A stretch of DNA of 64,000 bases, from the NCBI GenBank assembly GCA_902362595.1, contig CABIXF010000009.1, positions 20,087-84,086 on the forward strand, in the 5' to 3' direction. Position numbers and translations under genes: made by a program. Positions 53,799 to 62,172 of the stretch are shown here, piece after piece (positions within the stretch are counted from its first letter, which is position 1; every line of letters starts with the position of its first letter). A model generated the notes under the pieces. It did not search any database. It was not told where the DNA came from and saw only the letters and a list, made by a program, of their open reading frames with translations. This DNA is from Bacteroidaceae bacterium. Lineage in GTDB: Bacteria > Bacteroidota > Bacteroidia > Bacteroidales > Bacteroidaceae.

Positions 53799-54083
53799 GA
53801 TTTTATATACAACAAATGATCGTTAAAGATGTCACACCAAGTTTTCGTTACGTTCCGCTGAGGTCCTGATTGGATTTTTCTCAGCTTAGGAATCGAATGA
53901 ATCATTGCTTCCGACAAGGAGGCCGGGATGGTTGTGCTCTTTGACGTACTAGCGCGTACCTCTCTTTCAATGGGGAAACGAGAGGGACTCTACCTACTCC
54001 CGCAGACCGTTCGTGCCTGCAGGTTTCAACTCTATTCATCTATTTTTTTCACTTTAAAATCCATTTGTTGTATATGAAAAATC
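53799..54083 (+). promoter_or_regulatory. Structured leader bounded by a 20-bp inverted repeat
   Basis: GATTTT plus ATATACAACAAATG (53799-53818) is complementary to CATTTGTTGTATAT, two extra bases, then AAAATC (54062-54083). The right arm contains the ATG (54074) of the AAA+ gene and reaches into its second and third codons. Between the arms are further stems, for example GCTGAG with CTCAGC (53857-53885) and CCTCTC with GAGAGG near 53959-53985. As RNA the helix would hide the ribosome start. As DNA the same layout could be an invertible segment. No coding gene other than a 17-codon ORF was found inside. Confidence 0.65.
53816..53869 (+). CDS. Possible 17-codon upstream ORF
   Basis: Starts at the ATG that closes the left arm of the inverted repeat and encodes MIVKDVTPSFRYVPLRS. 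The upstream A-rich context is acceptable for this phylum. It has no run of a single amino acid as in classic attenuators. It might be a leader peptide or chance. Confidence 0.3.
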   Translation: MIVKDVTPSFRYVPLRS

Positions 54084-56008
54084 TTATGTTACGTGTTTCC
54101 CGCACTTTTTCTGAAGAACTTTATGCACCTGAATATGCTCAGAACCACCTCGCTGTGGAACTCTCTCATCCCGATGGCTTTACCAATGCGCAGGAACTTT
54201 CCATCCGCGTATACTCCGACGAATACCGTTTCTTAGGTTGCGATGCCCGCGAACTGCCGAGAAAAAATCTCCGCAAAGTCCGCTTCGATATCTGTTCTGA
54301 TGAGGTATGGGGTGTCGGCCTCTACCGCATCTATGTCTACCGCAACGGGCGTCCGATGGGATGGGCCCTTCTGGAACTCTATGCCAGCTACGAACGCTGG
54401 GACAAGGCCGAGGTGGAGGATTTCCAGAGACGACCCGAAGAAAGATACTTTGCCGAGAAATTCTGTTTCCTGCCCTTGTTCGACCGACTGCTACGGGAAG
54501 GAAACGACGGCAACTTCATCCGGCAGTTCATCGAGCTGTTCCATGCCCTCGACAGCCGTCAGCTTCCCGTGCCCCACTTGCTCGTGACGGGCGACCAGGC
54601 CCATGCCTGTGCCATCCGTCTGCTGGCCTTCCATTTCTGTGAGAAGCGGGCGTCATCCTGCTATCGTTTCTCTTTACGGGAACTGCTGAACGGTTCTCTG
54701 AAATGGCCACAGCTTCAGCAGAAAATCAGCCAAAAAAAGGTGGTAGTGGTGGAAGTACCCTACCTGACCTACTCCGACCAGGACACTCTCCTGGTCGACC
54801 TGCTGGGACAGTGGCTGGAACAGAACGCCTCGTCTGGTCCCCGCTTCATCTTCTACGGACTGCTAGGGGCCACCTGCCAACTGCGAACTTACAGCGAGGA
54901 AATGGAACGGCTCTTCACCGAGCAGAACACGATTTATACTCCCGACCGTCCCGCCGATGCCGACCCGGATGAAGAAAATCCATCCGACCTGCTTGCCCTG
55001 CCGTTTGATGAGGAAGACATACTGCTGAAAACCGATAATCTTGCGACGGAAGGAATCGAAGCCTTCAAGTTAGGAAATTCTGACGACCTGCCAGCGAAGG
55101 ATACTGCCGCCAAGGAACCGGATGCCGAACAGGCCTTGCAGGAGATGGTGGGACTGACGCGCCTGAAAGAGGACCTGGAGGAAGCACGGCTGCTGGCCCG
55201 CTTCACGAAGAAACGGCAGGAACTGGGACTTGATACGTCGCCGGAGAACCGTCACCACATGCTGTTCCTCGGTAATCCGGGTACGGGAAAGACCACGGTG
55301 GCTAAGCTCATCGGACAAATGTATCATCAGATGGGACTGCTTTCCGTGGGGCATACCGTGGAGACCTGCCGCACGAACCTCGTGGGCGAATTCATCGGAG
55401 AGACGGAAAAGAAGACCAGAGAAGCCATCCAGGAGGCACGGGGCGGCGTGCTCTTCATCGATGAGGCCCACACGCTAGTGACCACCCGGGAGGAAACAAA
55501 GGACTTCGGCAAGGAGGTCATCCATGCCCTGCTCCCCGTGCTCTCGGAACCCAATCCCGACCTGATTGTCATCCTGGCCGGCTACGAGGACAAGATGCAG
55601 TTGCTGATGCGCACCAACCCGGGCTTGCAGGACCGCTTCCCGCTCCAGTTCCACTTTGACGACTACACGGCAGACGAGTTACGGGAGATGGCGCACCGCT
55701 ACCTGGAGAAACGGAGCTTCCAGTTGACGCCTGCCGCAGACGAGGCCCTGTACCGCCTCATCGTGGGAGCCACCGACCACCACGACGCCCATTTCGGCAA
55801 CGGGCGCTGGGTGCACAACCTGATAGAGCAGGGTCTCATCAAGAGCATGGCCCGGCGCATCATGTCGCTGCCTACCCTGCCCGATGATACCCTCCTGTTC
55901 CGCACCATCGAAGTGGAAGATGTACAAGCTGCCAGCCGTCGCTTCTGCGGCAACCGGATGCTGAAACTGGAACCGCAACCTACTCGCCGCATCGGTTTCC
56001 GGGCCTGA
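54074..56008 (+). CDS. CbbX/SpoVK-like AAA+ ATPase with unknown N-terminal domain
   Basis: A 644-residue cytoplasmic protein. The first 330 residues form a region not recognised (YGVGLY-type beta-rich start, then RFSLRELLNGSLKWPQLQQK). The C-terminal AAA+ module is of the CbbX/SpoVK class: Walker A GNPGTGKT at 400-407, Walker B VLFIDEAH with Asp463-Glu464, VILAGYEDKMQLLMRTNPGL, and the second region with GRWVHNLIEQ. It probably remodels a protein partner. The ATG at 54074 is preceded by TTG codons but is the natural start; it lies inside the leader's right arm. Confidence 0.85.
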   Translation: MKNLMLRVSRTFSEELYAPEYAQNHLAVELSHPDGFTNAQELSIRVYSDEYRFLGCDARELPRKNLRKVRFDICSDEVWGVGLYRIYVYRNGRPMGWALLELYASYERWDKAEVEDFQRRPEERYFAEKFCFLPLFDRLLREGNDGNFIRQFIELFHALDSRQLPVPHLLVTGDQAHACAIRLLAFHFCEKRASSCYRFSLRELLNGSLKWPQLQQKISQKKVVVVEVPYLTYSDQDTLLVDLLGQWLEQNASSGPRFIFYGLLGATCQLRTYSEEMERLFTEQNTIYTPDRPADADPDEENPSDLLALPFDEEDILLKTDNLATEGIEAFKLGNSDDLPAKDTAAKEPDAEQALQEMVGLTRLKEDLEEARLLARFTKKRQELGLDTSPENRHHMLFLGNPGTGKTTVAKLIGQMYHQMGLLSVGHTVETCRTNLVGEFIGETEKKTREAIQEARGGVLFIDEAHTLVTTREETKDFGKEVIHALLPVLSEPNPDLIVILAGYEDKMQLLMRTNPGLQDRFPLQFHFDDYTADELREMAHRYLEKRSFQLTPAADEALYRLIVGATDHHDAHFGNGRWVHNLIEQGLIKSMARRIMSLPTLPDDTLLFRTIEVEDVQAASRRFCGNRMLKLEPQPTRRIGFRA

Positions 56009-56077
56009 GACAGCAACCGCAACAGGATAACTCAATACCGGGTTATGAAAGTGACAATCTCATCGATTGAACCCCAC

Positions 56078-56129
56078 AAAAAAACTCCTGCTTTCGTTCT
56101 ATTCACCAAAACGAAGCAGGAGATTTTTT
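56078..56129. terminator. Terminator between AAA+ and lipocalin genes
   Basis: CTCCTGCTTTCGTT pairs with AACGAAGCAGGAG (one bulged T), with a run of A before and T after, suiting both convergent genes. Confidence 0.88.
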
Positions 56130-56165
56130 ATGTGACAAGCGCTTTCCGCTCTCGAAACCCTTCTA

Positions 56166-56675
56166 TCAATTAAACACCAACCTATCTGTGTCATATCCGC
56201 GTTTCCGCAGCTCATCAAGAAGTTGCTGAAGCACGTCGTCGGGCAGTTTCTCTTCCCGACTCATAATCCAGAGATACTTGTCGCTGCTGCTGCCAATCAG
56301 CACATAGCGGTAGTCCGGGTCGATGTCGAGCACGTAATAATCGGCATAGAACCACAGGAAGAACGATACCTTCAGTTTGCCGGGGTCATTCGGGTCGGGC
56401 TGTTTCGCCTTACCGGTGATTTCCTTGTATTTCCCGTCCTTGTATCCCGCGTTCAGCACCTCGATACGCCCATTCGGAAGCAAGGTGTAAGTGGCCGTCA
56501 CACGGCTCATTCCTTTTTCAAAACGATGGTCGTAGCGGGCTATCTCATACCATTTTCCCATGAAGCGGGACACGTCGAACTGCGCCACCGTCCGGTTGTC
56601 TATCTGGGTGGAATTCCCGCCCTGGCAGCTGCCCAATCCCAGCAGGGCACACAAAAGAATCAGAATCTGTTTCAT
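56166..56675 (-). CDS. Lipocalin family lipoprotein (Blc-like)
   Basis: Outer-membrane lipocalin of 169 residues with a lipoprotein signal (MKQILILLCALLGLGSC, lipid Cys at 17). The lipocalin signature FMGKWYEIARYDHRFEKGM, the second motif LWFYADYYVLDIDPDYRYVL and the third LWIMSREEKLPDDV are all present. It may bind lysophospholipids or other lipids. Own -7 box upstream. Confidence 0.93.
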   Translation of the reverse strand: MKQILILLCALLGLGSCQGGNSTQIDNRTVAQFDVSRFMGKWYEIARYDHRFEKGMSRVTATYTLLPNGRIEVLNAGYKDGKYKEITGKAKQPDPNDPGKLKVSFFLWFYADYYVLDIDPDYRYVLIGSSSDKYLWIMSREEKLPDDVLQQLLDELRKRGYDTDRLVFN

Positions 56676-56704
56676 GTCTGCATTGTTTTAAGGTTCATCT
56701 CTCA

Positions 56705-56712
56705 CAAATATA
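56705..56712 (-). promoter_or_regulatory. -7 box for the lipocalin gene
   Basis: TATATTTG on the minus strand, exact consensus, 30 bp before the ATG. Confidence 0.55.
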
Positions 56713-57024
56713 CCAAAACTAACTTAATTCTGAAGGAATCCAAGAAAAATAATACGATTCACGATGAATGACAAAACCCGCTTTCCATAGTCCCAGTTTC
56801 CAGCCAGTCAATACCAACCTCCATCTGTCCCTGAAACAAACAATCCCGAAGGCACACCGTCTTTTCCGCAGCGAATCATCCTTCTTCCGGAGAATCCGAG
56901 CAGTTGTCATTCTGACACATATTCAGCCTATTTAAAAATAAAAGCACACAAGCATTAGGCCATCACACAAAGAATGTATAAATTTATACCGTTTTTATAA
57001 CCAGGAAACCTATTTAAAAGGAAT
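56713..57024. other. Intergenic region without an assigned gene
   Basis: About 310 bp upstream of the DUF3857 pair. A minus-strand open stretch (56719-56910, including FRDRWRLVLTGWKLGLWKAG) has a coding-like look but no promoter or ribosome site; it could be a dispersed repeat or gene fragment. The last 60 bp are AT-rich. No TAnnTTTG box faces the DUF3857 gene. Confidence 0.4.
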
Positions 57025-58995
57025 ATGAGAAAGACAAAACTATTTTTTGTAGGCACCTTCATCCTGATGTTGGGAGGAACGGTCGTGCATGCCCAGTCGT
57101 GGAGAAACGGCAGGGCCTATACGCTGGACAAACAGTATGCCAGCTATCCTTGTGTGAACTTATTGGACAGTACGAGTGTGACGGTGGAACCCACCGGACA
57201 AGGTTCGTTTGCGGTCTGCCGGGCCGTGCGGGTACAGACACCTGCCGGAGCCTTGCAGCAACGGGTATTGAAATACGATTACGACCCGCTGACAGCCGCC
57301 GCCACCTTCAAGCGGGTGACCATCTATCATACCGACGGAACATATACGATGGTCGACGTGAGCAAGACCTGCGATTATGCCGCTCCGGCCAGAGCCATTT
57401 ACTGGGGAGCCCGCCAGATTATGCTGGAGCTGGGTGCCCTGAAACCGGGCGACATCGTCGACTATGAAATCGACAAGAAAGGATTCACCTACGCCTTGCT
57501 GGCCGACCTGCCGCAGGAAGGAAACGACTCCCGTTTCATTCCCCCAATGCGCGGACAGTTCTACGACATCGTGCCCTTCTGGGCCACCGAGCCGACCCTG
57601 CGGAAGGTGTACCGCGTCAGCCTTCCGGCCGAAAAAGAAATCCAGTTCCAGTTCTACCAGGGCGACTGTGCCTCTTCCATGCGCTACGAGGACGGACGGA
57701 AAGTCTACACCTTCGCCAAAAACGAAATCATGCCCTTCCGCCGCGAACCGAACATGGTGGATTTCTATGACGCCGCACCGAAGCTGATGATGTCTACCAC
57801 TGCCGACTGGAAAGAGAAGTCGCGCTGGTTCTATGGCGTCAATGAAGACTACGGCAGCTTTACTGCCATTCCGGAAGCCCAAAAGAAGGTAGACGAACTG
57901 ATTCGCGGCAAGAAGACCGAGATGGAGAAAATCGCCGTGCTGACCCACTGGGTGGCCGACAACATCCGTTATGCGGGAATCTCCATGGGGAAAGGTGAAG
58001 GATTCACCCTGCACAACCTGAAGATGGATTACACCGACCGCTGCGGCGTGTGCAAGGACATTGCCGGTACCCTGATTTCCTTCCTGCGGATGGCAGGATT
58101 CGAAGCCTTCCCGGCCATGACCATGGCGGGCAGCCGCGTGGAGACCATCCCTGCCGACCATTTCAACCACTGTGTGGCCGTAGTAAAGCTCAGTGACGGT
58201 ACCCTGATGCCCCTCGACCCGACCTGGGTACCTTTCTGCCGGGAACTGTGGAGCAGTGCCGAACAGCAGCAGAACTACCTGCCGGGCACCCCGGAAGGCA
58301 CCGACCTGTGCCTGACTCCGATTTCCGACCCGGAAAACCATTACGTGCGCATCAAGGCACAGAACACCCTCGACGAGAAGGGCGCCCTGAAAGGCTCCTT
58401 CACCATCGAAGCCGAGGGACAGAGCGACAGCAACATCCGGCGCATTTTCACCACCGGCTTCCAGAGCGAATGGAAACATTCTATGGAACGCCAGCTGCTG
58501 AACGTCTCCCCGAAAGCCCGGCTGGAAAGCGTGGACTATGGTCGTGCGCCGAAAGACTATCAGAAAGCCCCCATCCGGATTACGTTCCGCTATACCATTC
58601 CAGGGTATGCCCTGAAAGGCGAGGAAGGCGAACTCATCTTCAAGCCCTTCGTGCTGAACAACCTCTACACCCAAGTCCTCTCCTACCTGCGGATTGATAC
58701 CAGCCTGGAGAAACGGGCCTACGGCTTCAAGGACGGTTGCTCCCGTCTGGTTGAAATGGAAGAAAACCTGAAACTCCCGGCCGGATACAAATGGCAAGGA
58801 AAGGAAAAACAGGACCAGATGGACGGTACGGGTGCCGGATTCACCGGAAGCCTGAAACAGAGCGGTAACCAGCTGCAGTTGAAAACCTCCCTGCGGTTGA
58901 AGAAGCGTGTCTATGAAGCAGCCGACTGGGACAGCTTCCGCAAGGCAGTGAACACCGCCAAAGGATATGGAGAATATATGGTAATCAAAAAGTAA
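57025..58995 (+). CDS. Exported DUF3857 / transglutaminase-like protein
   Basis: A 656-residue protein with signal peptide (MRKTKLFFVGTFILMLGGTV, cleavage near AQ at 24). The N-terminal beta domain fits DUF3857. The transglutaminase core is intact: Cys343 (RCGVCKDIAGTLISFLRMAG), His382 (DHFNHCVAVV) and Asp398 (MPLDPTW). The C-terminal 200 residues are beta-rich, as in DUF2569/DUF3858-type tails. Probably acts on peptides or proteins in the periplasm. It lies 21 bp before a related gene. Confidence 0.88.
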   Translation: MRKTKLFFVGTFILMLGGTVVHAQSWRNGRAYTLDKQYASYPCVNLLDSTSVTVEPTGQGSFAVCRAVRVQTPAGALQQRVLKYDYDPLTAAATFKRVTIYHTDGTYTMVDVSKTCDYAAPARAIYWGARQIMLELGALKPGDIVDYEIDKKGFTYALLADLPQEGNDSRFIPPMRGQFYDIVPFWATEPTLRKVYRVSLPAEKEIQFQFYQGDCASSMRYEDGRKVYTFAKNEIMPFRREPNMVDFYDAAPKLMMSTTADWKEKSRWFYGVNEDYGSFTAIPEAQKKVDELIRGKKTEMEKIAVLTHWVADNIRYAGISMGKGEGFTLHNLKMDYTDRCGVCKDIAGTLISFLRMAGFEAFPAMTMAGSRVETIPADHFNHCVAVVKLSDGTLMPLDPTWVPFCRELWSSAEQQQNYLPGTPEGTDLCLTPISDPENHYVRIKAQNTLDEKGALKGSFTIEAEGQSDSNIRRIFTTGFQSEWKHSMERQLLNVSPKARLESVDYGRAPKDYQKAPIRITFRYTIPGYALKGEEGELIFKPFVLNNLYTQVLSYLRIDTSLEKRAYGFKDGCSRLVEMEENLKLPAGYKWQGKEKQDQMDGTGAGFTGSLKQSGNQLQLKTSLRLKKRVYEAADWDSFRKAVNTAKGYGEYMVIKK

Positions 58996-59016
58996 TCCCT
59001 TATGCGAGGGCTTAAC

Positions 59017-60669
59017 ATGAAACGAAAAGCAATGAAAACATTATCGATTTACATAGGAATCATAGGAATGCTTTTGCTGGCTGTCCTGCCGGCCAAAGCC
59101 GCATCGGAAGCGGAGTTCCGCAAACTTTCGAAGACCTATACCCTGCGGGCCGACGGCAGCCAGGAGGTACGGGTACAAAAGGAACTGACCCTGTTCACGC
59201 ATGCCGCCATGAACAGCTTGTATGGAGAAACCTTTATCGTGTACGACCCGGACTTCCAGAAATTGGAAATCCACGAATCCTACACCCGTCAGAAGGACGG
59301 TACCGTCATCCAGACTCCGGCCAACGCCTTGGTAGAGGTACTCCCCTCGGCAGCCGCCAATGCCCCGGCCTATAACCGACTGAAAGAGATGGTCGTGGTG
59401 CACACCGGACTTGAACTGGGGGCCACCATCGTACTGGACTATTCCATCGTGAGTAAAGCCGGTTACCTGCCGGAACTGGATGTATGCTGCCCGGTGAAAG
59501 AACTTTCCCCCATCAAGGAATATACCTTCCGTCTGAACGTTCCGGCCGGAAAAGCGGTACACTACGAACTGCTGAACGCTTCCGCCAAACCGGTCATCAC
59601 CCAAGGAAGCGGCATGAAAACTTTTACCTGGACACTGAAAGATGTGAAACCCCGTCCGTACGCCTATCCCTCTGCCAGAGGAGCCATGGGACAGGTACAG
59701 GCAGTGAGCAGCGGCATGATGCCCGTCTTCATAGCCTCCACCTGGGCGCGCTACGACGAAGCCCTGAAAAGCCTGAAAGCCCAATTCCAGCCCGGCAGCC
59801 GTTCCGTCATTGAAGCCAAGGTGGCCGAACTGACCCGAGGAATAGAAGGCAATCCGCAGGCCATCCGCAATGCCATCGCCGGCTACATGACCGAACTGTA
59901 TCAGCTGGGACGTTGCGGCGTATCCCTGCAAGAAGCCGGCTACCGCCTGCGTCCGGCCTCGGAAGTCATCCGCTCAGCCTACGGTACCCAAGCGGAACTG
60001 GTGAACCTGGATGTCACCTTGCAGCAGGCTGCCGGACTGGAAGCAGAAGTGGCCGTCTGCGCCCTGCGTCCGTCCACGAAAGACAATCAGGGACTGTCCG
60101 GCCTCGTATCGGTAGTAGCCCAAAGCAAGCTGATGCCCGAGAAGGTCGCCCTGACCGGTACGGAAGAAGCCTGCCTGCAACCCTTCCTGACAGTGACCAA
60201 CCTGGAAGGAAAACCTCTGACGATGGAAGCCTATCTGAGTGCCAAAGATATGCAGCAAACCGACACCCTGAAAGTAGACGAAACCCAATTGCAACAGCCC
60301 GCCGAAGGCTGGGGAATCGTCACCCTGCCCGACCCGACACCCGTACGTACCCTTTATACGTATGCGCCCAACACGACCATTCCTGAAAGCATCCTCCTGC
60401 CGAGAACAATGAATTGTACACTGGAGACCCATGTCTGTCTGCCGGAAGGAATGAAAGTCACCCCGCGTGCCGACATGGAAGTCAGCAACGCCTGCGGAAA
60501 AGTCACCTTCAGCTACCAGCCGACGAAAGACGGCGTGAAAGTGACCCGCAGCCTCCGGATAAGCCGACAGCTGCAGACTCCGTCCAACTACAAAGAGCTG
60601 TATGCCCTGCTGGCAGAATGGCGGGATGCCAACAACCACACACTGGTGGTCAAGAAGACAGCAGAATGA
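59017..60669 (+). CDS. DUF3857 protein, apparently inactive transglutaminase paralogue
   Basis: About 550 residues with signal peptide (start MKRKAMKTLSIYIGIIGMLL; ATG codons at 59002 and 59032 are alternatives, but GAGGG lies 8 nt before 59017). The DUF3857 domain is clear (SKTYTLRADGSQEVRVQKEL, ELGATIVLDYSIVSK). Where the upstream gene has GVCKD, this one has GTQAE (Gln near residue 325), and no matching His-Asp pair is seen, so the transglutaminase fold appears dead. It may regulate or bind the same substrate as its neighbour. Confidence 0.83.
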   Translation: MKRKAMKTLSIYIGIIGMLLLAVLPAKAASEAEFRKLSKTYTLRADGSQEVRVQKELTLFTHAAMNSLYGETFIVYDPDFQKLEIHESYTRQKDGTVIQTPANALVEVLPSAAANAPAYNRLKEMVVVHTGLELGATIVLDYSIVSKAGYLPELDVCCPVKELSPIKEYTFRLNVPAGKAVHYELLNASAKPVITQGSGMKTFTWTLKDVKPRPYAYPSARGAMGQVQAVSSGMMPVFIASTWARYDEALKSLKAQFQPGSRSVIEAKVAELTRGIEGNPQAIRNAIAGYMTELYQLGRCGVSLQEAGYRLRPASEVIRSAYGTQAELVNLDVTLQQAAGLEAEVAVCALRPSTKDNQGLSGLVSVVAQSKLMPEKVALTGTEEACLQPFLTVTNLEGKPLTMEAYLSAKDMQQTDTLKVDETQLQQPAEGWGIVTLPDPTPVRTLYTYAPNTTIPESILLPRTMNCTLETHVCLPEGMKVTPRADMEVSNACGKVTFSYQPTKDGVKVTRSLRISRQLQTPSNYKELYALLAEWRDANNHTLVVKKTAE

Positions 60670-60687
60670 CCTGAGAAAGAATCTTCA

Positions 60688-60735
60688 CAAAAAAGGGAGA
60701 GCCTTCGGTTTTGCGCCGGGTTCTCCCTTTTTTGT
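60688..60735. terminator. Bidirectional terminator
   Basis: AAAAAAGGGAGAGCC pairs with GGTTCTCCCTTTTTT (one mismatch). It ends the DUF3857 operon and, on the other strand, the small gene at 60768. Confidence 0.9.
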
Positions 60736-60767
60736 GATACCTCATCATGCGTCAGGACGAAGAATGT

Positions 60768-60866
60768 TCAGCCTAACCAATTGGTAAAAATCAGGATGCA
60801 ATCAAAGATTCTTTCAATCAGTTTGTCTATCTTCCTTTTGACACCTTTCCAATATATTTTTCCCAT
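60768..60866 (-). CDS. Candidate small protein, 32 residues
   Basis: A complete-looking small gene. On the minus strand there is a TATATTTG -7 box (60916-60923), then AGGAGGA (60874-60880) 7 nt before an ATG at 60866, a 32-codon frame, and the terminator at 60688-60735. The peptide starts MGKIYWKGVKRKIDKLIERI (net basic) and ends with a hydrophobic FDCILIFTNWLG, suggesting a membrane-binding amphipathic peptide. No family recognised. The rest of the 60670-61023 gap holds nothing else. Confidence 0.5.
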   Translation of the reverse strand: MGKIYWKGVKRKIDKLIERIFDCILIFTNWLG

Positions 60867-60915
60867 AAAGCTGTCCTCCTCTACAACAAGCCACCATCTA
60901 CTATTCCATCTATTG

Positions 60916-60923
60916 CAAATATA
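60916..60923 (-). promoter_or_regulatory. -7 box for the 32-residue gene
   Basis: TATATTTG on the minus strand, exact consensus; no larger gene lies downstream of it. No good -33 box. Confidence 0.45.
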
Positions 60924-61023
60924 CTGTTTTTTTCACTTCAGAAACCCCCATACGGCCTTTAAGATATGGCTGATTTAGAACCCAAGAATAGCCACACCCC
61001 TTATAATCCACTCAAAGCTGACT

Positions 61024-62121
61024 CTATCTTATCGCCTCAAATCTGTCATTTTCCTTTTGAGCATATTCCTTAAAGAAACTTATCACATTCGGATAGAAAT
61101 TCTCAAAGTTGCTATATTTTGCTTGCTTCTTTTCGTATTTTCTCAGCACATTAACCAATTCCGGCATCCACCTGAAGTTTCGTTGCATCTGTTCCAACAG
61201 TTCATTCCTTATTTCTTCCGGTTTGTATGCCTTATCCAGCATATAACAGATTACAGCCGCGCGGACAAGCGACTCATTGACCATGGTTTTCCAGTTATTG
61301 TATGCCTGTCTCGACATACTCCATTGTGAAGACTTGAACAAATCTACGGCAGCAGGCTCAAGTTCTTTTACGTATGCAGGATATTGGTTTTCATCCAGAT
61401 AATGATTGATGAAGGAATGGTTAAATTCATGGATCAGTGTCGGCAGGTATTCCTTGCTATACATAGGCCTATCTTCCTTATCCACGTAATAGCCTACCAC
61501 CGCAAAGACTTCCTTCTTTTTCCCTTTTACCTGCCGGTTTACTCCATAGTTTCCTCCGCCGTTGCAGAAACCGATGATCACCGAAAAAACTTCCTGCGGT
61601 TCATTACCATAGAAACGAGGATACCAGTCTATATCAAAATGGTTGACGACATTGTCTTGATAAGACTTGATTCCCTTTTCATAAAGGCTTTTATGGGCTT
61701 TGAAAAACGCATTGAATTTTGTCTCTTTATAAAAGTTGTTGAGATGAGACAGAAATTCACCTTTATCCACTTCCATCCATCTTTTGTCCAAGGTGGGGAC
61801 GTCTTCCTCTATCAATGAAAGAGTACCGTTCCGGTTGTCCAGATGTATAGCCATGGACATGACCGCATCGAAAGAGATGCCATACTTGTTCCGAAGTGCT
61901 TGCATATATCCTACAGCCGGATGCGCAGTATTATCCTTAAAATAGCTGTCCATGTCTTTTATGTACTGCCCTGCCATATCCATGTGATATTCCTGAAATC
62001 CTGCCATGCGGGACAAGATACTCATCAGTTCCACGTTTTCATTGACCTGCGGAACGACCGACTGCGCCTTTGCCCAAAGACAGCCCATGAGCAAGGCAAA
62101 AAGAATCATACATTTTTTCAT
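61024..62121 (-). CDS. Exported DUF4932-like protein with zincin motif
   Basis: A 365-residue protein with signal peptide (MKKCMILFALLMGCLWAKAQ). HEFNH at 231-235 is a HExxH zinc-protease motif (TLIHEFNHSFINHYLDE), and a later NESLVRAAVICY supplies a Glu that could be the third ligand. The overall pattern fits DUF4932, a Bacteroidetes family proposed to be metalloproteases. Substrate unknown. It follows the barrel remnant by 51 bp on the same strand. Confidence 0.82.
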   Translation of the reverse strand: MKKCMILFALLMGCLWAKAQSVVPQVNENVELMSILSRMAGFQEYHMDMAGQYIKDMDSYFKDNTAHPAVGYMQALRNKYGISFDAVMSMAIHLDNRNGTLSLIEEDVPTLDKRWMEVDKGEFLSHLNNFYKETKFNAFFKAHKSLYEKGIKSYQDNVVNHFDIDWYPRFYGNEPQEVFSVIIGFCNGGGNYGVNRQVKGKKKEVFAVVGYYVDKEDRPMYSKEYLPTLIHEFNHSFINHYLDENQYPAYVKELEPAAVDLFKSSQWSMSRQAYNNWKTMVNESLVRAAVICYMLDKAYKPEEIRNELLEQMQRNFRWMPELVNVLRKYEKKQAKYSNFENFYPNVISFFKEYAQKENDRFEAIR

Positions 62122-62172
62122 ATCGTAAATGGTTTATTATTCATAAAGCTTGGGAATAGCATCTGTTCCTGC

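Noticed and set aside
53799-54083. Retron-type non-coding RNA because of the terminal inverted repeat
   Set aside because: No reverse transcriptase gene lies nearby; the next gene is an AAA+ ATPase.
57160-58797. A 545-codon minus-strand frame
   Set aside because: It lies opposite the DUF3857 transglutaminase gene, has no recognisable motif and reflects codon bias of a GC-rich gene.
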